DNA of 64,000 nt from the NCBI GenBank assembly GCA_949126835.1, contig OX421509.1, forward strand, positions 15,943,124-16,007,123, given 5' to 3'. This stretch comes from Anisus vortex. Taxonomy: Eukaryota > Mollusca > Gastropoda > Planorbidae. The notes below the pieces were generated by a model. The model had not been told where the DNA came from, did no database searches, and saw nothing but the letters and a program-made list of their open reading frames with translations. Position 1 is the first letter of the stretch. The number at the start of each line of letters is the position of its first letter. The position numbers were made by a program, and so were the translations under genes. Shown here piece by piece: positions 25,591-37,900 of the stretch.

Positions 25591-27664
25591 TCTCAAAAGG
25601 AATATGTATGTATGTGGCTGGCTGGCTGGCTGGCTGGCTGGGTATGTACATACCGCATAATCTTTTTAAATACTGGACATAAAAACGTGAAATTTGCTAC
25701 AAATATTCTTTGCGTTACGGCGGTGAACACTGTCAAGGTTTTAAAAAAATTAAAATGACCGCAGTGGTCAGTTTGGTCAAAAAACGCGAATAAAACGACA
25801 TATTTTGAGTTCATGTTAAAATTGCCGTTCCAACTTTTTATAGTTTTTCGATCGATCGCGCTAAAAAAATAAAAAAAAGGATGGCGTTGAGATTTTTTTC
25901 AGGATGACGTCATCAAAGTTTGCGCAGAGATAGCTAGCCGGCTTTTCGTTATGACGTCATCAAATTTTGCGTATTCATTTAAAATTAACTTTGCTTCAAT
26001 GTTTGCTAATGTATTTTATGAATGAATAGAACAAAATATATTCACGTTTTAATTCGTGTCGTATACGAAATATAAACTTTGTAGTTGTTGCGTGCAATCT
26101 CATTATAACTGCTTGAGTAGTAAGAGTGTATGTAAACATAACTTTTAGCTTTTTCAATTCGTTTGAAGCGGGCGTATACGCATTAAAATCTTTCTAGCGG
26201 GAAATATTTCACGTTTCAATTCGTTTCTAGCGGGAAATATTTCACGTTTCAGTTCGTTTCGGTTGTAGCGGGCGTACAAAATGTCATTCACATTTAAATT
26301 TGTGACGTATACATCGATAAACTTTTTAACGGGCAGGGTTTTATTAATTGCCGTATATATTAACTGTGTAGCGGGCAATCTCATTATAACTCCATGGGTA
26401 GATAAAGTGTATGTAAAATATCATTATGCGATTACATTGAACACAATTTTTTTTTTGTTTCTTATTGGTTTTATTTGTTATTGTTTTACATGTTGAATAG
26501 AAAAATTAATTCTAAGTTTGCTTCCAAAGCAACAATAAAAAATAAATAGCAAATAACAAAAACAACACAACATAGGTCTGCGACTTAATGTTTGTCGTAA
26601 AAAAATAAATCAAACAATCATTTTTTTTTTTTTAAATAAAAGTACTGTCGAATGTTCTTTATCAATGAATAGAACAAAATATATTCACGTTTTAATTTGC
26701 GTCGTAATTTATAGCGGGCAATTTTTTAACTGTTATAATGGGTAATGAGTAATGATTTTAACGGGTAATTTATGTTGTAGCGGGCAAATAAAAAATTACC
26801 TCACGTTTAAATTCGTGTCGTAGGTCATGCGGGCAATCTCATTATAACTGCTTGAGTAGTTAGAGTGTATGTAAACATAACTTTTAGCTTTTTCAATTCG
26901 TTTGTAGCGAGCCTATACGCATTAAAATCTTTCTAGAGGGCAATATTTCACGTTTCAATTCGTTTCAAGAGGGAAATATTTAACGTTTCAGTTCAATTCG
27001 GTTGTAGCGGGCGTAAAAAATGTCATTCACATTTAAATTTGTGACGTATACATCGATAAACTTTTTAACGGGCAAGGTTTTATTAATTGCCTTATATATT
27101 AACTGTGTACCGGGCAATCTCATTATAACTCCATGGTTAGATAAAGTGTATGTAAAATATCATTATGCGATTACATTGAACACAATTTAAAAAAAAAATG
27201 TTTCTTCTTTGTTTCTTATTGGTTTCATTTGTTGTTGTTTTACATGTTGAATAGAAAAATTAATTCTAAGTTTTTTTCCAAAGCAACAATAAAAAAATAA
27301 ATAGCAAATAACAAAAACAACACAACATAGGTCTACCACTTAATGTGTGTCGTAAAAAAATATATCAAACAATCATTTTAAAAATAATAAAAGTACTGTC
27401 GAATGTTCTTTATCAATGAATAGAAATATATTCACGTTTTAATTTGCGTCGTAATATATAGCGGGGCAATTTTTCAACTGTTATAATGGGTAATGGGTAA
27501 TGATTTTTAAGGGTAATTTATATTGTAGCGGGAAAATAAAAAATTACCTCACGTTTAAATTCGTGTCGTAGGTCGTGCGGGCAATCTCATTATAACTTGA
27601 GTAGTTAGAGTGTATGTAAACATAACTTTTAGCCGGTTCGGAGGACCTGGCACATACCGGCTTG
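25591..27664 (+). mobile_element. Helitron-like tandem unit 1 (type A)
   Basis: Starts TCTCAAAAGGAATATGTATG after an A/T linker. Next come a GGCT run, the perfect palindrome GGTATGTACATACC (25641-25654) and a conserved block (GACATAAAAACGTGAAATTT and TTGCGTTACGGCGGTGAACA). Two TGACGTCA octamers follow (25905-25912 and 25952-25959). The interior repeats AGCGGGCAAT-type phrases and is itself partly duplicated (about 26040-26580 and 26660-27340). It ends with a hairpin (27633-27649) and CACATACCGGCTTGT. A fixed 5' start, microsatellite, AT interior, 3' hairpin and head-to-tail arrangement fit non-autonomous Helitron/Helentron-type elements. No Rep or helicase coding is seen. Confidence 0.7.
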
Positions 27665-27676
27665 TATATATATAAA

Positions 27677-29734
27677 TCTCAAAAGGAATATGTATGTGGC
27701 TGGCTGGCTGGCTGGGTATGTACATACCGCATAATCTTTTTAAATACTGGACATAAAAACGTGAAATTTGCTACAAATATTCTTTGCGTTACGGCGGTGA
27801 ACACTGTCAAGGTTTTAAAAAAATTAAAATGACCGCAGTGGTCAGTTTGGTCAAAAAACGCGAATAAAACGACATATTTTGGGTTCATGTTGAATTTGCC
27901 GTTCCAACTTTTTATAGTTTTTCGATCGATCGCGCTAAGAAAATAAAAAAAAGGATGGCGTTGAGATTTTTTTCAGGATGACGTCATCAAAGTTTGCGCG
28001 GAGATAGCTAGCCGGCTTTTCGTTATGACGTCATCAAATTTTGCGTATTCATTTAAAATAAACTTTGCTTCAACCTTTGCTAATGTACTTTATGAATGAA
28101 TAGAACAAAATAAATTCACGTTTTAATTAGCGTCGTAATTTATAGCGGGATATTTTAAAATTGTTATAATGGGTAATGATTAATGGTTTTAATGGGTATC
28201 TTACGTTGTATCTGGCAAATACAAAATTCCTTCACGTTTTTATTCGTGTTGTATATGTCCACAGAATAGGTATAAAACATAGTGCGCAATCGCATTTTAT
28301 TTCTGTTTTGGGCAGTAATACCGACGCCATACTAAGCCTATTTAAACGCAGCGGTCTTGGTTACACTATATTTATGCTTATTTAGCCTACAACGGCCTTT
28401 TCTTCAAATCTACAAGTTCGAACACCCAAAGCTAATATTTCAGGCAAAATGTGCATAAACGGTTGTGTAATAAACTACAACAATGATGCGAAAACGACTG
28501 ATTATCGTAAAAAAGAGCATGTCAAACTGCATGGCTTTCCTGACTCCATAAAGGATAAACAACAGCATAAACAACCTCATATTAACTCATTATGAATTAT
28601 ATGCCTATTTCCCTTCATAATTTTAAAAGTTTATTTTGGTTTAAAAAGTATATATATTTATGTACCGGTAGCCGCAGCAATTTAGTTACCGGTACCGAGC
28701 TACGTCTAAGCCATTTTTTTTTCAAATCAGTACAGGGTAATAAATATTTTTTACATCATATTGGCCTAATCATATAATGTTCAAAGCAAAAATGGGTAAT
28801 TAAGTCAAATTTATATAAAAATAAGCCTATAATGAAAGATAATGTAGGCCCTATATATATTGTATATATTTATGGCAGACGTAGATATCATTTCTCATTT
28901 TACTCTAGCGACCGCTGCATTGCGGAAAATGGTAACTTTTAGTGACTGCGTATATAGGGATTGTGCATTCTGTTCTATACCTATTCTGTGTATACGTCTT
29001 ATAAACTTTGTAGCGGGAAATTGTTCAATTGCCAGGCAATGTTTAAATTGCCGAGCTCAACGTTTTAAAGTTTTAATTTGTATCGTATACGTCTTATAAA
29101 CTATGTAGCGGGAAATTTTTATATTGCCAGGCAATGTTTAAATTTGCCGGACCAACTTTTTAAAGTTGTAATTCATGTCGTATACGTTGTATAAACTATG
29201 ATTCATATCGGTTTCAGTTGTTATTGTTTTTCCTGTTGAATTTAAAATTTAATTCTAAGTTTGCTTCCAAAGCAACAATAAACAAATAGCAAATAACACC
29301 AACAAAAACAACAAAAAAAAAAAAAAAAAAAAAAACAAAAAAAAATAAAAAAATATTGATCTACGACTAATGTTGTAGCAAAAAAATATATCAAACAATC
29401 ATTTTCGAATTAACAGTACTTTTTAAAAGACATGTGAGTTCTGTTTTACAGAAAGAGTTTAATTACCCAATAAACTCACAAAATTCGATCATAGTGGTCA
29501 TACTTTGAGCAAGAAATAAAAAAAAATTATTATTATTTGTTTTTCCTTTTTAGTTGTATATTGAATTGGTGTATAATAAAGTGTGCAAAACAAAAATAAA
29601 TTTAAAAAATACTGACCACAAAAAAACAACATACTACTTTATGTATGTTGCAAAAACAAAACTAAAAAACTATAATGTGTCAAGCATATTCTAAAAAAAA
29701 GCCCGTTCGAAGAATCGGGCACATAACGGCTTGT
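27677..29734 (+). mobile_element. Helitron-like tandem unit 2 (type B, with THAP exon)
   Basis: Has the same first ~350 bp as unit 1, including the palindrome (27715-27728) and TGACGTCA sites, but a different interior that carries a THAP-type open frame at 28449-28595. Its 3' hairpin has a different sequence (29701-29720, GCCCGTTC with GAATCGGGC) yet keeps the fold. Ends CACATAACGGCTTGT. Nearly identical to unit 5. Confidence 0.7.
28449..28595 (+). pseudogene. THAP zinc-finger N-terminal exon carried in unit 2
   Basis: A 48-codon open frame starting ATG TGC. The peptide begins MCINGCVINY and later has VKLHGFPDS. A Cys pair at the very N-terminus, followed after about 20 residues by a hydrophobic-x-FP motif, is the start of a THAP domain (C-x2-4-C ... 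FP ... W ... C-x2-H). The Trp and the second C-x2-H pair are missing, as if only the first exon was captured. THAP domains bind DNA and sit at the N-terminus of P-element transposases and host THAP proteins. The copy in unit 5 (34273-34419) has the same sequence. It could be a first exon still used by a larger element, or a captured host exon; no downstream exon is visible in the unit. Confidence 0.5.
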
Positions 29735-29750
29735 CATATATATATATAAA

Positions 29751-31683
29751 TCTCAAAAGGAATATGTATGTATGTATGTGGCTGGCTGGCTGGCTGGCTG
29801 GGTATGTACATACCGCATAATCTTTTTAAATACTGGACATAAAAACGTGAAAATTGCTACAAATATTCTTTGCGTTACGGCGGTGAACACTGTCAAGGTT
29901 TTAACAAAATTAAAATGACCGCAGTGGTCAGTTTGGTCAAAAAACGTGAAAAAAACACAACTTTTGATTCACATTGTCTTTGCCAGTACAACTTTTTATA
30001 GTTTTTCGTCACAAAGTTAGAAAAAAAAAGGATGCGCTGAGATTATTTTTATGACGTCATCAATCTTTGCGCATGGATTTTATAGCAATGAAGGGACATT
30101 TTTCATTCATGTTTAAATTGACGTCATCAAACTATGTGCATGGATTTTATTATCTCAACTCAATGACGGGAACAAATTTTCTTCATGTTTAAATTGTCTA
30201 CGTGCCGTAAACAACATAAATTCTTTACACTACCAATACTGTAGTTGATTTTCTTAATCTATCACTACTTTAATACTTTACACTGTGAATACATGACTTA
30301 AAGCTAATTAATAATTTAAAACTTTACAAACATAGGACAAAGCAAATAGATTTAGCATTTTTTTTTCTGTTTCGGGAAGTAATACCGACGCCTTACTAAG
30401 CTTATTTAAACGCAGTGGTCCTGGTTACACTCTATATTTAAGCTTATAATTATATGGCGTCATCAAATTTTGCGTATTTATGCGTTTAAGAAGGGAACAA
30501 AATTTTGTTTTAATTTGCGTCGTAATTTGTAGAATGCAATATTTAAATGGTTTAAGTAAAAAAATTAAGTTACCGGAAAATACTTTATCCCCGCTTAAGA
30601 CAATTGCTTATAACTCCATGGGTTATTTTATCCAGTTCCGAGAACTGGGCACCTTTAGGCTTATCGCCTTGGTAACGGCCATTGTTTTAATTACCGGGCA
30701 ATGTTTAAATTACCGGGCAATGTTTATAATACCAGGCAATGTTTAAATTACCGGGCAATGTTTAAATTACCGGGCAATGTTTATAATACCGGACAATGTT
30801 TAAATTACCGGGCAATGTTTAAATTACCGGGCAATGTTTATAATACTGGGCAATGTTTATAATACCGGGCAATGTTTAAATTACCGGGCAATGTTTAAAT
30901 TACCGGGCAATGTTTATAATACCGGGCAATGTTTATAATACCGGGCAATGTTTAAATTACCGGGCAATGTTTAAATTAGCGGGCAATGTTTATAATACCG
31001 GGCAATGTTTATAATACCGGGCAATGTTTAAATTACCGGGCAATGTTTATAATACCGGGCAATGTTTATAATACCGGGCAATGTTTATAATACCGGGCAA
31101 TGTTTAAATTACCAGGCAATGTTTAAATTACCGGGCAATGTTTAATTTGCCGGGCAATGTTCAAATTGCCGGAACTAAATTTTTAAAGTTTTAATTCGTG
31201 TCGTATACGTTTTATAAACATTATTTCATAAGGGTTTCATTTGTTATTGTTTTACATGTTGAATAGAAAAATTAATTCTAAGTTTGCTTCCAAAGCAACA
31301 ATAAATAAATAAATAGCAAAAAAACAAAAACAACACAACATAGGTCTGCGACTTAATGTTTGTCGTAAAAAAAATATATCAAACAATCATTAAAAAAAAA
31401 AAAAGTAGTGTCGAATGTTCTTAATCAATGAATAGAACAAAATATATTCATGTTTTAATTTGCGTCGTAATTTATAGCGGGCAATTTTGTAATTGTTATA
31501 ATGGGTGATGAGTAATGATTTTAACGGGTAATTCATGTTGTAGCGGGCAAATAAAAAATTACCTCACGTTTAAATTCGTGTCGTAGGTCATGCGGGCAAT
31601 CTCATTATAACTGCCTGAGTAGTTAGAGTGTATGTAAACATAACTTTTAGCCGGTTCGGAGGACCGGGCACATAACGGCTTGT
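29751..31683 (+). mobile_element. Helitron-like tandem unit 3 (type C, minisatellite core)
   Basis: Conserved start, GGCT run and palindrome (29801-29814), then an interior different from A and B. It includes the phrase ATGACGTCATCAA and a central array of 19-bp repeats (30676-31160). Ends with hairpin CCGGTTCGGAGGACCGG (31651-31667) and CACATAACGGCTTGT. Confidence 0.7.
30676..31160. repeat. 19-bp minisatellite inside unit 3
   Basis: About 25 copies of ATTACCGGGCAATGTTTAA, alternating with the TTATAATACC form. A central tandem array is a known trait of HINE/DINE-1-like Helitron derivatives. The motif GGCAATGTTTAAATT also occurs once or twice in B units (about 29035 and 29127), so the array probably grew from a sequence already present in the family. 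Confidence 0.9.
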
Positions 31684-31694
31684 ATATATATAAA

Positions 31695-33478
31695 TCTCAA
31701 AAGGAATATGTATGTATGTATGTGGGTATGTACATACCGCATAATCTTTTTAAATACTGGACATAAAAACGTGAAATTTGCTACAAATATTCTTTGCGTT
31801 ACGGCGGTGAACACTGTCAAGGTTTTAAAAAAATTAAAATGACCGCAGTGGTCAGTTTGGTCAAAAAACGCGAAAAAAACACAACTTTTGATTCACATTG
31901 TCTTTGCCAGTACAACTTTTTAAAGTTTTTCGTCACAAAGTTAGAAAAAAAAGGATGCGCTGAGATTATTTTTATGACGTCATCAATCTTTGCGCATGGA
32001 TTTTTTAGCAATGAAGGGACATTTTTCATTCATGTTTAAATTGACGTCATCAAACTATGTGCATGGATTTTATTATCTCAACTCAATGACGGGAACAAAT
32101 TTTCTTCATGTTTAAATTGTCTACGTGCCGTAAACAACATAAATTCTTTACACTACCAATACTGTAGTTGATTTTCTTAATCTATCACTACTTTAATACT
32201 TTACACTGTGAATACATGACTTAAAGCTAATTAATAATTTAAAACTTTACAAACATAGGACAAAGCAAATAGATTTAGCATTTTTTTTCTGTTTCGGGAA
32301 GTAATACCGACGCATTACTAAGCTTATTTAAACACAGTGGTCCTGGTTACACTCTATATTTAAGCTTATAATTATATGGCGTCATCAAATTTTGCGTATT
32401 TATGCGTTTAAGAAGGGAAACAAATTTTGTTTTAATCTGCGTCGTAATTTGTAGAGTGCAATATTTAAATGGTTTAAGTTACCGGTAAAGACTATTGCTT
32501 ATAACTCCATGGGTTATTTTATACAGTTCCGAGAACTGGGCACCTTTAGGCTTATCGCCTTGGTAACGGCCATTGTTTAAATTACCGGGCAATGTTTAAA
32601 TTACCGGGCAATGTTTATAATACCGGGCAATGTTTAAATTACCGGGTGATGTTTAAATTACCGGGCAATGTTTAAATTACCGGGCAATGTTTAATTACCG
32701 GGCAATGTTTAAATTACCGGGCAATGTTTATAATACCGGGCAATGTTTAAATTACCGGGCAATGTTTAAATTACCGGGCAATGTTTAAATTACCGGGCAA
32801 TGTTTAATTACCGGGCAATGTTTAAATTACCGGGCAATGTTTATAATACCGGGCAATGTTTAAATTACCGGGCAATGTTTAAATTACCGGGCAATGTTTA
32901 AATTACCGGACAATGTTTATATTACCGGGCAATGTTTAATTTGCCGGGCAATGTTCAAATTGCTGGAACTAACTTTTTAAAGTTTTAATTCGTGTCGTAT
33001 ACGTTTTATAAACATTATTTCATATGGGTTTCATTTGTTATCGTTTTACATGTTGAATAGAAAATTTAATTCTAAGTTTGCTTCCAAAGCAACAATAAAT
33101 AAATAAATAGCAAATAGACAAAAACAACACAACATAGGTCTGCGACTTAATGTTTGTCGTAAAAAAAATATATCAAACAATCATTAAAAAAAAAAAAAAG
33201 TACTGTCGAATGTTCTTAATCAATGAATAGAACAAAATATATTCATGTTTTAATTTGCGTCGTAATTTATAGCGGGCAATTTTGTAATTGTTATAATGGG
33301 TGATGAGTAATGATTTTAACGGGTAATTCATGTTGTAGCGGGCAAATAAAAAATTACCTCACGTTTAAATTCGTGTCGTAGGTCATGCGGGCAATCTCAT
33401 TATAACTGCCTGAGTAGTTAGAGTGTATGTAAACATAACTTTTAGCCGGTTCGGAGGACCGGGCACATAACGGCTTGT
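31695..33478 (+). mobile_element. Helitron-like tandem unit 4 (type C)
   Basis: Close copy of unit 3 with a shorter 19-bp array and no GGCT run: TATGTATG leads directly into the palindrome (31725-31738). The 3' hairpin lies at 33446-33462 and is the same as in unit 3. Confidence 0.7.
32572..32950. repeat. 19-bp minisatellite inside unit 4
   Basis: About 20 copies of the ATTACCGGGCAATGTTTAA repeat seen in unit 3, with a few 17-bp forms (TTTAATTACC). Number and order of variants differ from unit 3, so the array has changed since the units separated. Confidence 0.9.
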
Positions 33479-33489
33479 ATATATATAAA

Positions 33490-35548
33490 TCTCAAAAGGA
33501 ATATGTATGTGGCTGGCTGGCTGGCTGGCTGGCTGGGTATGTACATACCGCATAATCTTTTTAAATACTGGACATAAAAACGTGAAATTTGCTACAAATA
33601 TTCTTTGCGTTACGGCGGTGAACACTGTCAAGGTTTTAAAAAAATTAAAATGACCGCAGTGGTCAGTTTGGTCAAAAAACGCGAATAAAACGACATATTT
33701 TGGGTTCATGTTAAAATTGCCGTTCCAACTTTTTTTATAGTTTTTCGATCGATCGCGCTAAAAAAATTAAAAAAGGATGGCGTTGAGATTTTTTTCAGGA
33801 TGACGTCATCAAAGTTTGCGCAGAGATAGCTAGCCGGCTTTTCGTTATGACGTCATCAAATTTTGCGTATTCATTTAAAATTAACTTTGCTTCAATGTTT
33901 GCTAATGTATTTTATGAATGAATAGAACAAAATATATTCACGTTTTAATTTGCGTCGTAATTTATAGCGGGATATTTTTAAATTGTTATAATGGGTAATG
34001 ATTAATGGTTTTAATGGGTATCTTACGTTGTATCTGGCAAATACAAAATTCCTTCACGTTTTTATTCGTGTTGTATATGTCCACAGAATAGGTATAAAAC
34101 AGAATGCGCAATCGCATTTTATTTCTGTTTTGGGCAGTAATACCTACGCCATACTACGCCTATTTAAACGCAGTGGTCCTGGTTACACTCTATATTTATG
34201 CTTATTTAGCCTACAACGTCCTTTTCTTCAAATCTACAAGTTCGAACACCCAAAGCTAATATTTCAGGCAAAATGTGCATAAACGGTTGTGTAATAAACT
34301 ACAACAATGATGCGAAAACGACTGATTATCGTAAAAAAGAGCATGTCAAACTGCATGGCTTTCCTGACTCCATAAAGGATAAACAACAGCATAAACAACC
34401 TCATATTAACTCATTATGAATTATATGCCTATTTCCCTTCATAATTTTAAAAGTTTATTTTGGTTTAAAAAGTATATATATTTATGTACCGGTAGCCGCA
34501 GCAATTTAGTTTCCGGTACCGAGCTACGTCTAAGCCATTTTTTTTCAAATCAGTACCGGGCAATTAAAATATTTATACATCATATTGGCCTAATCATATA
34601 ATGTTCAAAACAAAATGGGTAATTAAGTCAAATTTATATAAAAGTAAGCCTATAATGAAAGATAATGTAGGCCCTATATATATTGTATATATTTATGGCA
34701 GACGTAGATATCATTTCTCATTTTACTATAGTAGCGTCTCTAGCGACCGCTGCATTGCGGAAAATGGTAACTTTTAGTGACTGAGTATATAGGGATTGTG
34801 CATTCTGTTCTATACCTATTCTGTGTATACGTCTTATAAACTTTGTAGCGGGAAATTTTTCATTTGCCAGGCAATGTTTAAATTGCCGAGCTCAACGTTT
34901 TAAAGTTTTAATTTGTATCGTATACGTCTTATAAACTATGTAGCGGGAAATTTTTATATTGTCGGGCAATGTTTAAATTTGCCGGACCAACTTTTTAAAG
35001 TTTTAATTCATGTCGTATACGTTGCATAAACTATGATTCATATCGGTTTCAGTTGTTATTGTTTTTCCTGTTGAATTTAAAATTTAATTCTAAGTTTGCT
35101 TCCAAAGCAACAATAAATTAATAGCAAATAACACCAACAAAAAAACAAAATAAAAAAAAAACAAAAAAATATTGATCTACGACTAAGGTTGTAGCAAAAA
35201 AAATATCAAACAATAATTTTCGAATTAACAGTACTTTTTAAAAGACATGTGAGTTCTGTTTTACAGAAAGAGTTTAATTACCCAATAAACTCACAAAATT
35301 CGATCATAGTGGTCATACTTTGAGCAAGAAATAAAAAAAAATAATTATTATTTGTTTTTCCTTTTTAGTTGTATATTGAATTGGTGTATAATAAAGTGTG
35401 CAAAACAAAAATAAATTAAAAAAATACTGACCACAAAAAAAAACATACTACTTTATGTATGTTGCAAAAACAAAACTAAAAAACTATAATGTGTCAAGCA
35501 TATTCTAAAAAAAAGCCCGTTCGAAGAATCGGGCACATACCGGCTTGT
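33490..35548 (+). mobile_element. Helitron-like tandem unit 5 (type B, with THAP exon)
   Basis: Matches unit 2 across the whole length with scattered substitutions and small indels. Palindrome at 33536-33549, THAP frame at 34273-34419, alternative hairpin at 35515-35534, end CACATACCGGCTTGT. Confidence 0.7.
34273..34419 (+). pseudogene. THAP zinc-finger N-terminal exon carried in unit 5
   Basis: Base-for-base the same open frame as at 28449-28595 by eye (MCINGCVINY ... VKLHGFPDS), 48 codons to TGA, although surrounding unit sequence has several differences. Same reading as for the unit 2 copy: the first part of a THAP domain without its Trp and final C-x2-H. Confidence 0.5.
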
Positions 35549-35559
35549 ATATATATAAA

Positions 35560-35587
35560 TCTCAAAAGGAATATGTATGTATGTATG

Positions 35588-35618
<31 letters not shown>

Positions 35619-36999
35619 GTATGTACATACCGCATAATCTTTTTAAATACTGGACATAAAAACGTGAAATTTGCTACAAAAATTCTTTGCGTTACGGCGG
35701 TGAACACTGTCAAGGTTTTAAAAAAAATAAAATGACCGCAGTGGTCAGTTTGGTCAAAAAACGCGAATAAAACGACATATTTTGGGTTCATGTTAAAATT
35801 GCCGTTCCAACTTTTTATAGTTTTTCGATCGATCGCGCTAAAAAAAATAAAAAAAGGATGGCGTTGAGATTTTTTCAGGATGACGTCATCAAAGTTTGCG
35901 CAGAGATAGCTAGCCGGCTTTTCGTTATGACGTCATCAAATTTTGCGTATTCATTTAAAATTAACTTTGCTTCAATGTTTGCTAATGTATTTTATGAATG
36001 AATAGAACAAAATATATTCACGTTTTAATTCGTGTCGTATACGAAATATAAACTTTTGTAGTTGTTGCGTGCATTCTCATTATAACTGCTTGAGTAGTAA
36101 GAGTGTATGTAAACATAACTTTTAGCTTTTTCAATTCGTTTGAAGCGGGCGTATACGCATTAAAATCTTTCTAGCGGGAAATATTTCACGTTTCAATTCT
36201 TTTCTAGAGGGCAATATTTCACGTTTCAATTCATTTCTAGCGGGCAATATTTCACGTTGCAGTTCGTTTCGGTTGTAGCGGGCGTACAAAATGTCATTCA
36301 CATTTAAATTTGTGACGTATACATCGATAAACTTTTTAACGGGTGGGGTTTTATTAATTGCCGTATATATTAACTGTGAAGCGGGAAATCTCATTATAAC
36401 TTTAGGCTTATCGCCTTGGTAACAACCATTGTTTAAATTACCGGGCAAGGTTTAAATTACCGGGTAATGTTTATAATACCGGGCTAACTTTTTAAAGTTT
36501 TAATTCGTGTCGTATACGTTTTATAAACATTATTTCATATGGGTTTCATTTGTTATTGTTTTACGTGTTGAATAGAAAATTTAATTCTAAGTTTGCTTCC
36601 AAAGCAACAATAATAAATAAATAGCAAATAACAAAAACAAAACAACATAGGTCTGCGACTTAATGTTTGTCGTGTCGTAAAAAAACAATATCAAACAATC
36701 ATTTTCTTTTTTAATAAAAATACTGTCGAATGTTCTTTATCAATGAATAGAACAAAATATATTTACGTTTTAATTTGCGTCGTAATTTATAACGGGCAAT
36801 TTTTTAATTGTTATAATGGGTAATGGGTAATGATTTTAACGGGTAATTTTATGTTGTAGCGGGCAAATTAGACATTACCTCACGTTTAAATTCATGTCGT
36901 AGGTCATGCGGGCAGTCTCATTATAACTGCTTGAGTAGTTAGAGTGTATGTAAACATAGCTTTTAGCCGGTTCGGAGGACCGGGCACATAACGGCTTGT
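35560..36999 (+). mobile_element. Helitron-like tandem unit 6 (type A, shortened)
   Basis: Begins like the others, with the longest GGCT run and palindrome at 35618-35631. The interior is type A, like unit 1 but with about 600 bp fewer. A short piece of the 19-bp C-type repeat (ATTACCGGGCAA near 36436-36485) sits where unit 1 has other sequence, which suggests exchange between unit types. Ends with hairpin (36967-36983) and CACATAACGGCTTGT, then non-repeat DNA. Confidence 0.7.
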
Positions 37000-37896
37000 T
37001 AATATAATAAAGCAAACATGTACCATTAATGAAAAAAACAATGAATTGATAGACACTACGTCATAAGCTATTTTTTTTTTTAAAGTACAACATTAAAACT
37101 CTCCAAGCCAAATTGCAAAGGGAATTATTGGGAAGGCCTCGCGTTCAACATAGTAAAAGAACGTTCAAGGGGTGATAATTCTGAAATGGCACTCAGTTTA
37201 TAACTGATTATCAATAGGTCTAAATTTATTTTTAAAAATAAAATAACGAATTAAGCAATATTGTTTATATAATATAAAATTCCTTTTAAAGGACGTTTCC
37301 AATTTATGTATTTAACTTTTGACCCCGATTAGTCAAACGGCTTATGGGCCTGTAAAGCACAAACATATAAATAAATACATTAACAAACAAACATATAAAC
37401 AAACTGAAGGTAATTATGTTTATTGATTTATATCTAAAGGGTTGCCAGTTGTCTGGTTTAGTCTCTTTTTTCAGCAGACTGTCTAGTAATTCTAAACTAC
37501 GGGACATGTATAACAATATTTTCAAGTTGCCCAGCTTCCCATGGGCCGGATACCCGGCAAGGTGATAGGTCGGAAAGTGTCTGACAGCCCTAAATAAACA
37601 TTATGTCTGTCTTACTGTTTGAAAACGAGTAAATGTTACATAATTCAACAACTTTCGAAATCTCACATAAAATACTTCTCCACATGAAGTATTTCGGTAT
37701 CCACAATTTTAGCACGTGTTATTTCTGTGCAAGTCCTCTGTGTTCTGACCAATGGTCATCGTGTATTATGATGTGAATTTGATTATATGGACTACAGAAC
37801 TTATTTCTCAAATATTGGACATTGAGGTTTCCTTCACCATTATTTGTATTGTGTACTCCCATAGAACAACATTCAATCTATGCATGCCGTTGATCA
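37000..37896. other. Unique AT-rich DNA, no gene seen
   Basis: Right flank of the Helitron-like array. No exon or repeat recognised. Confidence 0.5.
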
Positions 37897-37900
37897 TTAA

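Noticed and set aside
28176..28385. Plus-strand frame MINGFNGYLTLYL... before the THAP exon, also at 33998
   Set aside because: No motif and no splice link to the THAP frame; present because the B units are copies.
25593..35791. Minus-strand frame (MNPKYVVLFAFF ...) conserved in several Helitron-like units
   Set aside because: It lies over the shared 5' terminal block, including the GGCT run and palindrome, and is altered or lost in units 3 and 4. Conservation is explained by the DNA terminus, not by protein.
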